Notes: generated by a model from the letters alone, not told the origin. Counted from the stretch's first letter, positions 35,438 to 44,261 are shown. The stretch: DNA of 64,000 nucleotides from Haloarcula amylovorans (GCF_004681185.1 NZ_SRIF01000003.1:124001-188000), one strand, 5' to 3'. Made by a program: numbers and translations.

Positions 35438-36292
35438 ACCACCAGTCGTTGCTTTTCGGTCACTGTCCTCCAGCAAATCTAAGCCGACGTAGCGTTGCTC
35501 GACCAATCCTTCGGCAGTCTCGGCGTCCATCGAGAGGAGCTCTGTCTTCGTTTGGTCTCGCCCGACCTGCCGGGTCTTCTCGATGAGATCATCGCCGCCG
35601 ATCTCGATCAGTTTCTCCCAGACACGCTTGACCGTTTGACGATGCGGCTCTTTGCCCAGTTCGGCAGTCAGAGCGGTCTCCACATCGTCCTTCGTGAAGA
35701 ACACGCCACTCCCATCAGTCCGTTCGGTCGCGAACTCGGGCCATCGCTTCGCGATGCTGATCGCCCGGTAGGTGTTCTGGCGGTTCGACCGCTCGACAAA
35801 CATGGTCTTGACTTTGGCCTGCCGGCAGTTCGCGAAGAAATCCAGTGGTGAGGAGCTGGGCTCGATTCCCTCGGGCAGCGTCTCAGCATCTTCTTGCTGG
35901 TCGGGATCAGCCTCTAATTGCTGGGCTTTCGCGATCGCACTCTTGGCGACCTCGTGCGTTTCTTCCTGTTGGGCCTCAACGTCGTCCAGTCTACTTTCGG
36001 CTTCGGCAGCGTTGCCGACGGCCGTCGTCGCGATGTCATGGGTCTGCTCCTGCTTTGCTTCGAGTTCGTCGACGCGATCCTGCAGTGAATCGATCGTCGC
36101 AACTAGACCCTCAAGAACACTTGACATGATGGGGCCTGTCTCGCCGTCGAGCTGGCCCACCAGCTCCTGGAGCGCGTCGGTGTCTGGCGCAGCAGCATCG
36201 TCGCTGATGTCCATCCCGAGCTGGGCGGCCAGCTGGTCGTCGGTGGCTGTGCTGTCGGTCTCGCTCTCGTCGGCGTCGGTGTTGCGTGGCAT
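35405..36292 (-). CDS. Cassette coiled-coil protein with conserved C-terminal domain (intact copy)
   Basis: A 295-residue protein. The acidic N-terminus to about residue 60 is followed by a long heptad-like coiled coil at about 60-130 (ATIDSLQDRVDELEAKQEQT, with a second similar turn VEAQQEETHEVAKSAIAKAQ). A globular C-terminal domain starts near 150 (LDFFANCRQAKVKTMFVERS, then AKRWPEFATERTDGSGVFF). The end VEQRYVGLDLLED...VTPVVVESSG is the most conserved part, being also present in the two broken copies. The AISIAKRWPEFATE and GKEPHRQTVKRVWEKL helices could form a winged-helix-like DNA-binding unit, which is inference. The protein is not recognised by function. The ATG at 36292 removes a TTG-led extension. 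Confidence 0.75.
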   Translation of the reverse strand: MPRNTDADESETDSTATDDQLAAQLGMDISDDAAAPDTDALQELVGQLDGETGPIMSSVLEGLVATIDSLQDRVDELEAKQEQTHDIATTAVGNAAEAESRLDDVEAQQEETHEVAKSAIAKAQQLEADPDQQEDAETLPEGIEPSSSPLDFFANCRQAKVKTMFVERSNRQNTYRAISIAKRWPEFATERTDGSGVFFTKDDVETALTAELGKEPHRQTVKRVWEKLIEIGGDDLIEKTRQVGRDQTKTELLSMDAETAEGLVEQRYVGLDLLEDSDRKATTGGVTPVVVESSG

Positions 36293-36303
36293 ACTGACCA
36301 CAA

Positions 36304-36345
36304 GGCCCGTTCCGGAATCGAACCGGAGTGACCGACCACGGGACG
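36304..36345 (-). other. tRNA 3'-end-like sequence (possible attachment site)
   Basis: On the minus strand tccggttcgattccgga is a perfect T-arm (5-bp stem, TTCGATT loop), followed by acgggcc, which can pair with agcccgt a short way upstream. D-arm and anticodon arm are missing, so it is not a tRNA gene. It may be a relic of integration into a tRNA gene. Confidence 0.35.
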
Positions 36346-36433
36346 GGCTATGATCGAGTGGTGGTCAGCAGAGCGTGGCCGCTACGTACGAGCCACTGGA
36401 CACGAGCGGAAACGCCACCGCCGTCCCAGTCTG

Positions 36434-36646
36434 TCATCCCTCGACCTCCGTCCGGCGTTCGATGACGACATCATGCCCGTACTCGCCGTACCGGTATTGC
36501 GCGTAGAGATTCTCGACCGTCGCAAAGTCCTCACTCCACTCGGTGTAGTGGACGAGATCCCCGACATGATAGCGCAGTCGCCACTTGTCGTCCTGTGCGG
36601 GCGCTGCGTCGGGTGCAGACTCACTGGTGGGGTCTGTCTGGGCCAT
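36434..36646 (-). CDS. Small cassette protein (DLVHYTE family)
   Basis: A 70-residue acidic protein: a low-complexity N-terminus (MAQTDPTSESAPDAAPAQDD) is followed by a compact part WRLRYHVGDLVHYTEWSED and GEYGHDVVIERRTEVEG. The decayed copy at 3845-3966 keeps DLVHYTE and YGHDVVIE, so this part is under constraint. The function is unknown. It lies between the coiled-coil gene and the short frames leading up to the PadR-like gene, all on one strand. Confidence 0.65.
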   Translation of the reverse strand: MAQTDPTSESAPDAAPAQDDKWRLRYHVGDLVHYTEWSEDFATVENLYAQYRYGEYGHDVVIERRTEVEG

Positions 36647-37016
36647 CAGCAGGCACCCCCATTCGCCGGCCGGAGAGCGCCAACTGTGTGGTGGTGGGCC
36701 CGAACTGGGTGACGGCGACGGAACTGACGCGGCGGACACAACCTGGTTGGCAAGAAACGTTTTCCAACTGGCCAGCTGATGATTCGAGTGCGGGTACGTG
36801 CGCTGTCAGAGGCACTCGCGGCTTCCCCCTTTCCCCGTTGGTGACGGCACTCCGGTGCCGGTCCCAACTGTGGCTTGCGATAACAGCCCACGCTTTTACA
36901 AAAGATACTGACAGTAATCCGATCACGGTCCTGGCCGATACCGAGCCTCTGACAGCTGTCGACGGTCAGGGCCACTTTCTGGCCGAGCAATCGACGTGGG
37001 ACGTGCTTGTGCCCCA
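36647..37016. other. 370-bp cassette interior without a confident gene
   Basis: A minus-strand frame runs from 37077 to a TGA that overlaps the start of the DLVHYTE gene (TGATG), which hints at coupling, but its composition (rich in Arg, Ser and Cys, poor in acidic residues) is not haloarchaeal. It is left as uncertain. Confidence 0.35.
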
Positions 37017-37328
37017 TCATGCGATAGCCTCCCATGACTGCCAGCCCTGACTGCATGGGCCGTCGGCAGGGCGACACTCGCCACAGGGCACACAGAACTG
37101 CGCTAGCGCTGTGGTCCGTCGGACGGCGATCGTCACGTCCTCACGGTGGCGCCGATCATCGACGGAGGCTGCGAGCCGCCAGCGTGTTTCGGCTGCGAGA
37201 TCGGTCAGCAGGACGCCAGTGATAGTTTCATAGGCGTCGTCAACACCAGTGACGAGCAGTCGCGGGGCACTCGCTACCTCGGTGAGGACCACAACCACGC
37301 CGACGGCGGGACACGCCGTGGCCGTCAT
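37017..37328 (-). CDS. Small cassette protein of unknown function
   Basis: A 103-residue frame with haloarchaeal composition: AVGVVVVLTEVASAPRLLVT, GVDDAYETITGVLLTDLAAE, then WRLAASVDDRRHREDVTIAV and a Cys-rich end FCVPCGECRPADGPC. The ATG overlaps the stop of a preceding frame by ATGA. The beta-alpha pattern looks like a real small domain with a possible metal-binding knuckle. No family is recognised. Confidence 0.45.
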   Translation of the reverse strand: MTATACPAVGVVVVLTEVASAPRLLVTGVDDAYETITGVLLTDLAAETRWRLAASVDDRRHREDVTIAVRRTTALAQFCVPCGECRPADGPCSQGWQSWEAIA

Positions 37329-38016
37329 TGGAGGCCCCCCGTCCGGACGGTCGTGAGCTTGCAGCCACAACCAGTAACCCGTGGAAGTGAGCTAGCCACA
37401 CACGGAGTCCAGTCACGTCCGCCGCTCCCTGATCCGATCACCACTGGGCCCGGAATCCATTTCTGCCGTCGCGAGCGTGTGCTGGGGCTGTCAAGGGACA
37501 ATGACTGGGTTTTATTAGCGCTCCTTGACCACTGATTGAATGGGTCCTGTGTTCCGTGGTCAACTTGTACCACCCCCTCACTTCCCCACAGTTTGAACGC
37601 GGACGCCAGGACCCACTTTTGTTGCCGGGTTGTGACTGTAGCTTCTCGGCGTGTCTTACCAGTCGGCAGTGGACGTTGCTGACAGGCGATTGACCGACGC
37701 CACATCGAGTACCGGGAAGTACAGCTACACTGGCCCGCCTCTAAAGAGCGGCTGGCACAGGCTGGTTCGCGCTGTGCTGGCCAACTGTCAGAGGCAGACG
37801 TTGGTGTACCCTGTTGTTGTTGATGGGGTATTCCATCGTTTGGACGCCCGTGTGTTCTTCTGCTACAACGGCTATCGATACGAATAGCGTCGCGTCGAGG
37901 CGGACTCTGGGCAGTCGCGACACACGTGGTTCCATGCCGTTGATCCCCTCGGCTGCCGGCGTTCCCGTCTTGTTTCGTCGAGCGGTGTCGCTGAGTGGAT
38001 GGGCGCCCCGTCATCT
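37329..38016. other. 688-bp cassette interior of uncertain coding status
   Basis: A minus-strand frame (38014 to 37325) fills this stretch. It begins 2 bases after the PadR-like stop and ends in an ATGA overlap, but it is very rich in Ser, Arg, Thr and Gln and almost lacks acidic residues. Either it is a fast-evolving gene or non-coding sequence open by chance. Confidence 0.3.
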
Positions 38017-38763
38017 TCAGGCACCCCTCCGATGCTGCTCGACACTTCGCTCACGTGCTGCCGTTTTCGTCGGCGTCCTCCCAGTAATGGTGCTGGCCAC
38101 AGATGATGGGCATGGACGCTGGGCGACTGCCAGGATCCACAGCAACTCATTGTATCGGGACCGCCCCAGCGTCCGGTTCTGACCCACTGACTCGGTGTGT
38201 CGGGTCCGGACGTCGTGGCTAGAAGTCGATTCCTGCTGGCCAGCTGCTGGGGTCGTTGCTTGGACATCGCTGTCGGTTGCACTGGGTGCTGGAAGCGTGC
38301 TAGCGACAGATATACTGGCTATGGCCAGCCACTGTCTAGGTGGGTGCTGGCACACAGCCATTGTCATGGATGGCTCGCTGTGGACCAGTTCCCGGCATGG
38401 GTATGTCTGTGAGGTCGTCTGTTCGGCCTCACTTTTGTCTGGCTTGGTGGGTCGGCCACCGTCGGTGACCGGTCGGGGTCGGTCACAGCATTGGGCGAGG
38501 GTGTCGGCTTGGTGCTCAAGCAGGGTCTGGCCAGCGTCGGTCAGGGTGTAGGCGTTGGTACGGTCGTCGATCGGGGCACACTCGACGAGGTCCTGTTCGA
38601 TGAGTTGGTCGAGATTCTGGTAGAGACGACTGTGGTTGATTGGGTCGCTGTAGCGCTCGTCGAGATAGTCCTTGAGCGCGAGGCCGTAGGGTATCTCCTC
38701 GACGGCGGCGATTGCTTGGAGGATATCGCGCTGGAAGCCCGAGAGGTCGTAGTAGGTCGTCAT
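38017..38763 (-). CDS. PadR-like winged-helix transcriptional regulator
   Basis: A 248-residue protein whose first 100 residues are a PadR domain: MTTYYDLSGFQRDILQAIAA, GLALKDYLDERYSDPINHSR, then LYQNLDQLIEQDLVECAPID and YTLTDAGQTLLEHQ. The remaining roughly 140 residues are low-complexity (Ser, Thr, Gln, Pro) and unlike the family, so the true stop may have been lost and the frame extended. The ATG at 38763 fits the family start exactly. It heads a same-strand set with the small proteins and the coiled-coil gene and probably controls the cassette. A decayed copy is suspected at 4.6-4.85 kb. Confidence 0.75.
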   Translation of the reverse strand: MTTYYDLSGFQRDILQAIAAVEEIPYGLALKDYLDERYSDPINHSRLYQNLDQLIEQDLVECAPIDDRTNAYTLTDAGQTLLEHQADTLAQCCDRPRPVTDGGRPTKPDKSEAEQTTSQTYPCRELVHSEPSMTMAVCQHPPRQWLAIASISVASTLPAPSATDSDVQATTPAAGQQESTSSHDVRTRHTESVGQNRTLGRSRYNELLWILAVAQRPCPSSVASTITGRTPTKTAARERSVEQHRRGA

Positions 38764-39085
38764 GCCGGGCCTCCCAGAATTGTTGCGTGGTTCCAAGAAA
38801 GACGAGCACAATCGGTGTGGAGTCGGGGACGAGAGGCAAGATATCGGTGCTGTGGCTCGGCGTGACGACGCTTGGTAGTCGGCTGGCGATACGACGCAGT
38901 CCGTGGGAAGGTTTCAAGGCTCCCCATTGCGTGTGCGTACATGCTGTTTTGGACCGACGCGGCGCCCGTGTTGATGGCACGGCGTCGCACTCGGTTTTCG
39001 AACGACGCCCGAGGAGCGACGCGTCGGCTGTGATAGGACTGTGAGGTGCGCAAGCACTTAGTAGTTCGCGTCTATAAGCGCAGAT
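38764..39085. other. 322-bp divergent intergenic region
   Basis: It separates the PadR-like gene from the winged-helix gene on the plus strand and should contain both promoters. ctataagcgcag at 39074-39085 is a candidate TATA element for the right-hand gene. No gene is recognised. Confidence 0.35.
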
Positions 39086-39172
39086 ATGTGTCAGCAAGTG
39101 CTTGATAGCTCTACTAAGGGAGAGATAGGTCTTATCGGGGTAACTAATAAAACAGCGCGTGATGGCGGAAGT

Positions 39173-39481
39173 ATGCCTCCGGAGGAACGTAGAAAGGTCG
39201 TCCTTGAGTTTATGGCAGACCATTCGATAGCGCTCCCTCCAAAGGCTATTTTCCGCGGACTCAAAATCGAGAAAGGAATTACGTTCAGCTATCGGACGGT
39301 TCAGACGATTCTTTCTGAGCTTGAGGAACAGGGGTTTGTTGCTAGGGTTGACAAAGAGGCACTTGACGAAGGTAATATTCAACCCATTCCTGAAGATGAA
39401 GCTGGAAGGCGGGCGTACTACATGATTACAATGGATGGCCGGCGTGAAGTCGATGTTACTGACGGCAGTCAAAAGCGCTGA
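39173..39481 (+). CDS. Winged-helix protein of provirus/plasmid type
   Basis: A 102-residue winged helix: PPEERRKVVLEFMADHSIAL, PKAIFRGLKIEKG, then SYRTVQTILSELEEQGFVAR as recognition helix and AGRRAYYMITMDGRREV as wing. It resembles the phiH1-repressor-like regulators of haloarchaeal viruses and plasmids. An upstream in-frame ATG at 39086 would add 29 residues of unrelated composition; 39173 is preferred, though 39086 lies closer to a possible TATA element. It opens the accessory island. Confidence 0.7.
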   Translation: MPPEERRKVVLEFMADHSIALPPKAIFRGLKIEKGITFSYRTVQTILSELEEQGFVARVDKEALDEGNIQPIPEDEAGRRAYYMITMDGRREVDVTDGSQKR

Positions 39482-39621
39482 TTTTCACTAACTAACGAAT
39501 ATACTAAGTGGCTAGAAGCCATGAGTATCAGGTAAGGACGCACGCGTTGCTGGTCGATTTCCTTTAAGGAAATCGCCCCGGTGTACCAGCACCGAGACGC
39601 GTGGGTTCTGACGGAGAACCA

Positions 39622-39915
39622 ATGGTAACTACGCAAGCCAATCCCCAAGAACGTATCGCCCGCGGTCGACTGACCCAGGACCCTTCGTTCGTCGGCATCG
39701 ACGGTGACGACGCTGCCCACTACTGGGATAGCTACGAATCTGCTATCGTCGTTGTCGACGAGAATCTGAACGCTGAGAAATTCGACCTTGCCGAGACGCC
39801 CTGCCAGACCCTCCGAGACTGGTGCGAGCACACGCGGCGGAAGCGCGGCTGGGACGTTGGTCCGCACGTCGGTGGCTCACTGGTTGGCGATCTCGTGCAG
39901 GCGGTGGAAGCATGA
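39622..39915 (+). CDS. Small haloarchaeal accessory protein (first of a pair)
   Basis: A 97-residue acidic protein with DPSFVGIDGDDAAHYWDSYE and SAIVVVDENLNAEKFDLAET followed by a helical end. The composition is typical for haloarchaea. It overlaps the next gene by ATGA. The function is unknown; similar small pairs occur in haloarchaeal mobile regions. The start at 39622 is preferred over a GTG at 39601. Confidence 0.6.
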   Translation: MVTTQANPQERIARGRLTQDPSFVGIDGDDAAHYWDSYESAIVVVDENLNAEKFDLAETPCQTLRDWCEHTRRKRGWDVGPHVGGSLVGDLVQAVEA

Positions 39916-40163
39916 GCTGCACCGTCGAAGACCGAAAGCAAGTCCGGCGGGCTGCACGAGCGATTCGTGATGCGGTGCCGACCATCGCCGTCGACGTGGT
40001 CGCGCCGAACGCGAGTCGGCACGACGCGTGGACGCTCGACGCTGTATTGCGTGACCGGGAGAGTGTGCCGCCCGAAGTGCTGCGAGAGTTGACGTTGGCT
40101 GGGCTGACGTTGCAGCCGGTGCCATCGCAGGCTGGGTATCAGCACGTCGTAGCAACAATATAG
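39912..40163 (+). CDS. Small haloarchaeal accessory protein (second of a pair)
   Basis: An 83-residue protein starting in an ATGA overlap with the preceding gene (MSCTVEDRKQVRRAARAIRD), followed by PTIAVDVVAPNASRHDAWTL and VPPEVLRELTLAGLTLQPVP. The tight coupling says the two work together. No family or activity is recognised. Confidence 0.6.
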   Translation: MSCTVEDRKQVRRAARAIRDAVPTIAVDVVAPNASRHDAWTLDAVLRDRESVPPEVLRELTLAGLTLQPVPSQAGYQHVVATI

Positions 40164-40269
40164 AGGGGTTGCGTTAATTAGTAACAAGGTCTATCAAATG
40201 CCCTAATCTCATCTGGACATCTCCCTCACCACGACCGATAATTGGAGGTGATTCATTCGGATCCGATCA

Positions 40270-40431
40270 ATGCAGATGCTTACCAAGACTAGGAGGACAC
40301 TCCCGCACGTCAGTCCTGAATTTGATTACGGCGATAATCACGACCAGTCAAGCGGATACGGTTATGGTGCCGGACTACCATGGGGTGCGTCTATTCTTAC
40401 AATACTCTTAGGAGGCACATTATTCAGATAG
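40270..40431 (+). CDS. Possible micro-protein with Gly-Tyr stretch and one hydrophobic segment
   Basis: A 53-codon frame: MQMLTKTRRTLPHVSPEFDY, GDNHDQSSGYGYGAGLPWGA, SILTILLGGTLFR, stop. A very good ribosome-binding sequence ggaggtga lies at 40244-40251, farther away than usual (18 bases). Alternative starts at 40276 or an ATT at 40255 exist. The hydrophobic tail looks membrane-active or signal-like. The remaining bases 40432-40736 show no gene. A chance frame is not excluded. Confidence 0.35.
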   Translation: MQMLTKTRRTLPHVSPEFDYGDNHDQSSGYGYGAGLPWGASILTILLGGTLFR

Positions 40432-40736
40432 AGATTTATTGCGATTCTATGCTGAACCAATTGAGTGGAGAATTGCGACATGGAGGCGTTAGATCGGTAG
40501 TTTCTGTTCCGACACACTGTGGCGAACTTTATCCACAATCTCTAACAGAAGAGCGTACCAGAACAATGACGCCTATGAGGACAACTCAAAGTAGTCCTTG
40601 TTTGTATATAATGCGCCTTTTTGGAAAGATATGCTACGAGTGATAGTTGATGTTTTACCGATATGACAATATAACATATTATCAGAAGACAACGAGTGGG
40701 TAAAGGTTATGTAAATGAAGTCTCTGGATATATACT

Positions 40737-41777
40737 GTGACGGTTGAAATTAATGCTCTTACTTTCTCACCGGTCAATAGTGATGTAGAGAGAGGGTCTG
40801 ATGAGTTCTGGCAATCAAGTACCCGGGATGTTGATGTCGATGATGACACTATAGATATATTTCGTAAATACATAGCAAAAATCATCAGCAAACCCGATAC
40901 TAACCAAGTGAGTGTCGGCCAGTTCAGAGATGACGATCGCAGTCAGGAATATCTGGATGAGATGCTTGAACTTGAGTTAGATATGGAAGAAGCGTCGGCT
41001 GAGTATGATAATTTCGAAAATGTTGCAGAGAGCTTTTCTTTCCGTTTGATAGAGGAGATGAGCGGGAACACCAATGAGGGGATATTTTTCGTTATTCAAG
41101 CGACTTGGAATGGCGAGCCATTAATTAGTATGCTCAAACTGGAACCCCAAGATGAGGAACGCTCCGTAATAGATGAAGATACCCGGGAACTTCGGTATGA
41201 GGAGCTTGATAGCGCGTTACCAGATCCTGATGATTTTCAGAAAGGGTGTGTGTATCCGCTATTTGAGTCCGATAATTTCAGCAAATCAGGCGATATCAAA
41301 TTCCTCGAAGATGACGGTACTACAAAGTATTTCCCTCGGTTTTTGGGCTGTGACGTTGGTCAAGGAAGTCGGAAGCAGTTTCAACACACCCTCGCGGCCG
41401 TTGAGGAGACCAAAGAAACCCTAGCTAATGAGTCTCTGACATCAGAGGATGTTCAGGATTTTTACGATGCCGTGGAAGAACATGGGGAACTTACAGACGA
41501 TGTTGCGAAAGAAACGGCGAGGAACATTGTTGGCCCACAGTTTGATGACGATGACTTTGAGCGCCGATTGTATGAAAAAGGCGAGGAACATATCAGTTCA
41601 GACCCAGACTTTGCTCCCTCTAAGGTAGAATGGACGATTGATGGTGAAATCGTAATCCAGGTTCCAGTGGAACTGCTCGAGAGCGACCAGGTCCAGATTT
41701 CGGAGCAGGAACATATGCAGGATGAATGGGAAGCAGTTATCAGAGGGTATGACGTCTCCAAAGATTACAAGCAGTAG
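40737..41777 (+). CDS. NA37/YejK-like nucleoid-associated protein
   Basis: A 346-residue acidic protein starting with GTG. It resembles the 37-kDa nucleoid-associated (NdpA/YejK) family: SFSFRLIEEMSGNTNEGIFF, then a GEPLISMLKLEPQDEE strand, KGCVYPLF, FPRFLGCDVGQGSRKQFQ and a final beta segment VEWTIDGEIVIQVPVEL. Family proteins bind nucleic acid, and homologues turn up in defence islands. It is followed after 7 bases by a membrane protein, so the two form one operon. The AT-rich codon use sets the pair apart from the flanks. The family call is by motif and not certain. Confidence 0.65.
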   Translation: MTVEINALTFSPVNSDVERGSDEFWQSSTRDVDVDDDTIDIFRKYIAKIISKPDTNQVSVGQFRDDDRSQEYLDEMLELELDMEEASAEYDNFENVAESFSFRLIEEMSGNTNEGIFFVIQATWNGEPLISMLKLEPQDEERSVIDEDTRELRYEELDSALPDPDDFQKGCVYPLFESDNFSKSGDIKFLEDDGTTKYFPRFLGCDVGQGSRKQFQHTLAAVEETKETLANESLTSEDVQDFYDAVEEHGELTDDVAKETARNIVGPQFDDDDFERRLYEKGEEHISSDPDFAPSKVEWTIDGEIVIQVPVELLESDQVQISEQEHMQDEWEAVIRGYDVSKDYKQ

Positions 41778-41784
41778 CTAGTAG

Positions 41785-43545
41785 ATGTTTCAGGAACTGA
41801 AGGGGTCCCTATCTTCGTTTGTCGAATCTTGGGACGATTCCTTAACGGAACGGTACGCGGCTCTGACACTCAATGCAGACGATGTCTCGCCTGAGGCATC
41901 CCAAGACTTGATCGCTGATATAGAAGAGCTGTCTGAGTTCGCCAGGCTCCGTCCGCTGAAATTTGAGATAATTGGTGCTGATGAACAATACAGCATCAAT
42001 TACAATCCATCGACTGGTTCAATTACGGGTTCACGGGATCGGAATGGACCCTCGGCAATTGATGACCTCTATCGGGGTCAAGACGCTCTCATAGATGTCT
42101 TGGCTGGGTTACGGGATAATACGATTAGTACTACGGATGAGATTATAGAAGCTCTAGAGCTTTTCCACACTGTCGATCAATTCCAGGTCGATATTCAATA
42201 TACACTTCCCCTGGACGAGATAGAGAGAGCCCTCGCCAACGAACTGACTGGAGACCGTATTTCGGTCCATTTCTATATCGAATTGGATACATTCAAACGT
42301 GAAATTTCCGACACCAGTATCGCCGAAATACGAGGTAAGCTGCTTGATGATAGACACACTCATTCCCTGGTGGTTATTCTGTCACTTGACAATTTCGTCA
42401 CAGGCGATGGACTCTCCATCTACGGCTTGTCACGTCTTCACAAATACGACGCAAACGAGGGTCAGTCAAGTAAGTGGCGTGACCAGATGGAGAAAATTCG
42501 GCGCCAAACACTAATCCAAGAGCCAGAGGTTCGTTTCCTACCACCCTCCTTTTTTCAGTTCGATATTTCTAGCGACCAAGAGTTAGAGACTGAGGCAAAA
42601 AAATTGTTTAACCCGTATGTTGTAATCTTCTCGGTTTTAGCTATTGCTAACACAGCCGAATTCGTCGATGACTCAACCTGGCGAGTGCGAATTCAGGGCC
42701 GCCAGTACATCGAGGGGGAGGTAGTGCAGTCGGCGAGTGAGCAGATCAAAGTGTCTTCCAATGGGAATTCAGCGACGATTGAAATCACTGCTGAACTGGT
42801 CAAGGATGTCTACGCGCTGTATTCGTGGATCTATGATGCACGAGCGGATGACAGAATAACAGTGGTACGCAATGTCGCGACATTATACGCCAACACTCTT
42901 GCTGAGTTAATTACTGATGCCGAGCCGATATTGAGTTCAGCCCAATCAAATAGGCAATTCTATGTAAAAGAGAGCGTGGATGAGTTCTTTGAATTCCGGC
43001 AAGATCTGACCGAGAGCGCCTTCAACATCCAGAGCGAATATGTTAGACTTAGATCCGAACTGATGAACGATCTGTCTCGCGACCTATTCAGGACATTTGC
43101 GTTCATTGTGATTATTGGAGCCACAGTCGTATTCCGTTTGGATGATCTTCTTCCACCCACACCCACATATATTGGCGTCGCTACGCTGTTGGGAGTCTAT
43201 TGTTTGATCACTCTCCGACGGATTTTTGGCATCAGAAATCAGTTTATAGATCTTGTTGGTTCTCAGACAGAACAGGTTGATTTTTACAAGAAATTTTTCA
43301 GTGATAAGGAGCTCACCCAGCGTGGTATCGGTCTTGAAACCACTTCTCCTTGGTGGGGACGGCCGTTTCGGTGGTGGTGGAATATTAGGAATAAAGATCC
43401 CAATCAGGCTAAGGTGAAATACGGGTTCGCCCTTGACCTGCTGATATACTACATATTGATACTTGTAGTGTTATGCATAGCGGCCCTGCTTACGCTTGAG
43501 GCGTTAAGCATCACAGATTTCATCACTCAAATTCCATCTGCGTAG
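41785..43545 (+). CDS. Large membrane protein with soluble N-terminal region, partner of the NA37-like protein
   Basis: A 586-residue protein. Residues 1-425 are soluble and acidic, with mixed alpha-beta segments (SLVVILSLDNFVTGDGLSIY and NPYVVIFSVLAIANTAEFVD among them). The last 150 residues hold four hydrophobic segments: LFRTFAFIVIIGATVVF, YIGVATLLGVYCLITL, LLIYYILILVVLCIAALL and a weaker one. A Trp-rich loop (WWGRPFRWWWNIRNK) sits between the second and third. No family is recognised. The 7-bp spacing from the nucleoid-associated protein gene implies a joint function. A four-helix membrane protein beside a DNA-binding protein recalls the Kiwa defence pair in layout only. Confidence 0.6.
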   Translation: MFQELKGSLSSFVESWDDSLTERYAALTLNADDVSPEASQDLIADIEELSEFARLRPLKFEIIGADEQYSINYNPSTGSITGSRDRNGPSAIDDLYRGQDALIDVLAGLRDNTISTTDEIIEALELFHTVDQFQVDIQYTLPLDEIERALANELTGDRISVHFYIELDTFKREISDTSIAEIRGKLLDDRHTHSLVVILSLDNFVTGDGLSIYGLSRLHKYDANEGQSSKWRDQMEKIRRQTLIQEPEVRFLPPSFFQFDISSDQELETEAKKLFNPYVVIFSVLAIANTAEFVDDSTWRVRIQGRQYIEGEVVQSASEQIKVSSNGNSATIEITAELVKDVYALYSWIYDARADDRITVVRNVATLYANTLAELITDAEPILSSAQSNRQFYVKESVDEFFEFRQDLTESAFNIQSEYVRLRSELMNDLSRDLFRTFAFIVIIGATVVFRLDDLLPPTPTYIGVATLLGVYCLITLRRIFGIRNQFIDLVGSQTEQVDFYKKFFSDKELTQRGIGLETTSPWWGRPFRWWWNIRNKDPNQAKVKYGFALDLLIYYILILVVLCIAALLTLEALSITDFITQIPSA

Positions 43546-43703
43546 TAACCTAACACAATTATTAATATCGTCAACCAGCACTAACGTTCCGGGATTGCGA
43601 GGTCAATTTGAGACTCATATTCACTTTTACAACCTAATCAAACGCTGTACAACAATCGGTCGCCCAGCCATCGATGATACATATCGACCTACTCCAAATC
43701 AGA

Positions 43704-44261
43704 TTATCCGAAATGCCTCTTGACGTACTCTTCCGAATCGCTTGAACTGAGTTGTTTCGTGTCGCTATCCTTTCTGACGAATAACTCATCTCCGCTGAAT
43801 TCGATGGGCTCGTCACTGGGTTCTACCTTCACTACACATACCGACTTCTCGCTCAAAGTCTCGAATTGAACGCCGGTCTTCTGTGTAGCAAACGTTTCAC
43901 CCAAGTGCTCCGTCAGAGCGTTCTCAAGCTGCTTTTTGAACCCTTCTTGTCCTTTCGTGATTGATTTGAAATCCTTTTCGAGACCCTGAACGTTCCCGTC
44001 TTTGTCGACGCCAATGATCAGGTGGCCCCCTGCAGCAATAGCAAATGCAGCAACATGTTGAGCGACTCTTTCTTTTGCGAGGGCGTCAGATTCCGTATCA
44101 GGCAGGAGATGCTCTTCGAATTCGACTGTCTTGCTTCGACCCTTCTCAATCAGCCCCCGAGTATCTTGCTTGGAAGAGCTGACGAACTGATTGAATAGCC
44201 AGCTCTGGAATACCTCTGCAATGTAGACCAGCTCCCTGCCCGATTGTCCCAGGAACGCTCA
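43704..44261 (-). pseudogene. Schlafen AlbA_2-domain protein, N-terminally truncated
   Basis: The minus-strand frame is open from about 44261 to TAA at 43704. It encodes ELVYIAEVFQSWLFNQFVSS, GRSKTVEFEEHLLPD, AAFAIAAGGHLIIGVDKDGN and VRKDSDTKQLSSSDSEEYVK, the AlbA_2 (divergent AAA/Schlafen-type) fold with its EFKE-like start in the form VEFEE. There is no ATG or GTG before residue 120, and a TGA stands directly upstream, so the N-terminus was lost. The break coincides with a plus-strand gene remnant starting at 44262. Confidence 0.6.

Noticed and set aside
37325..38014. 230-codon minus-strand frame inside the cassette with start-stop overlaps
   Set aside because: Ser/Arg/Gln-rich composition with almost no acidic residues is not haloarchaeal. 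The overlaps could be chance. It is kept only as an uncertain interval.
40380..40643. 87-codon plus-strand frame
   Set aside because: Overlaps the more convincing micro-frame at 40270 and has no family-like sequence.
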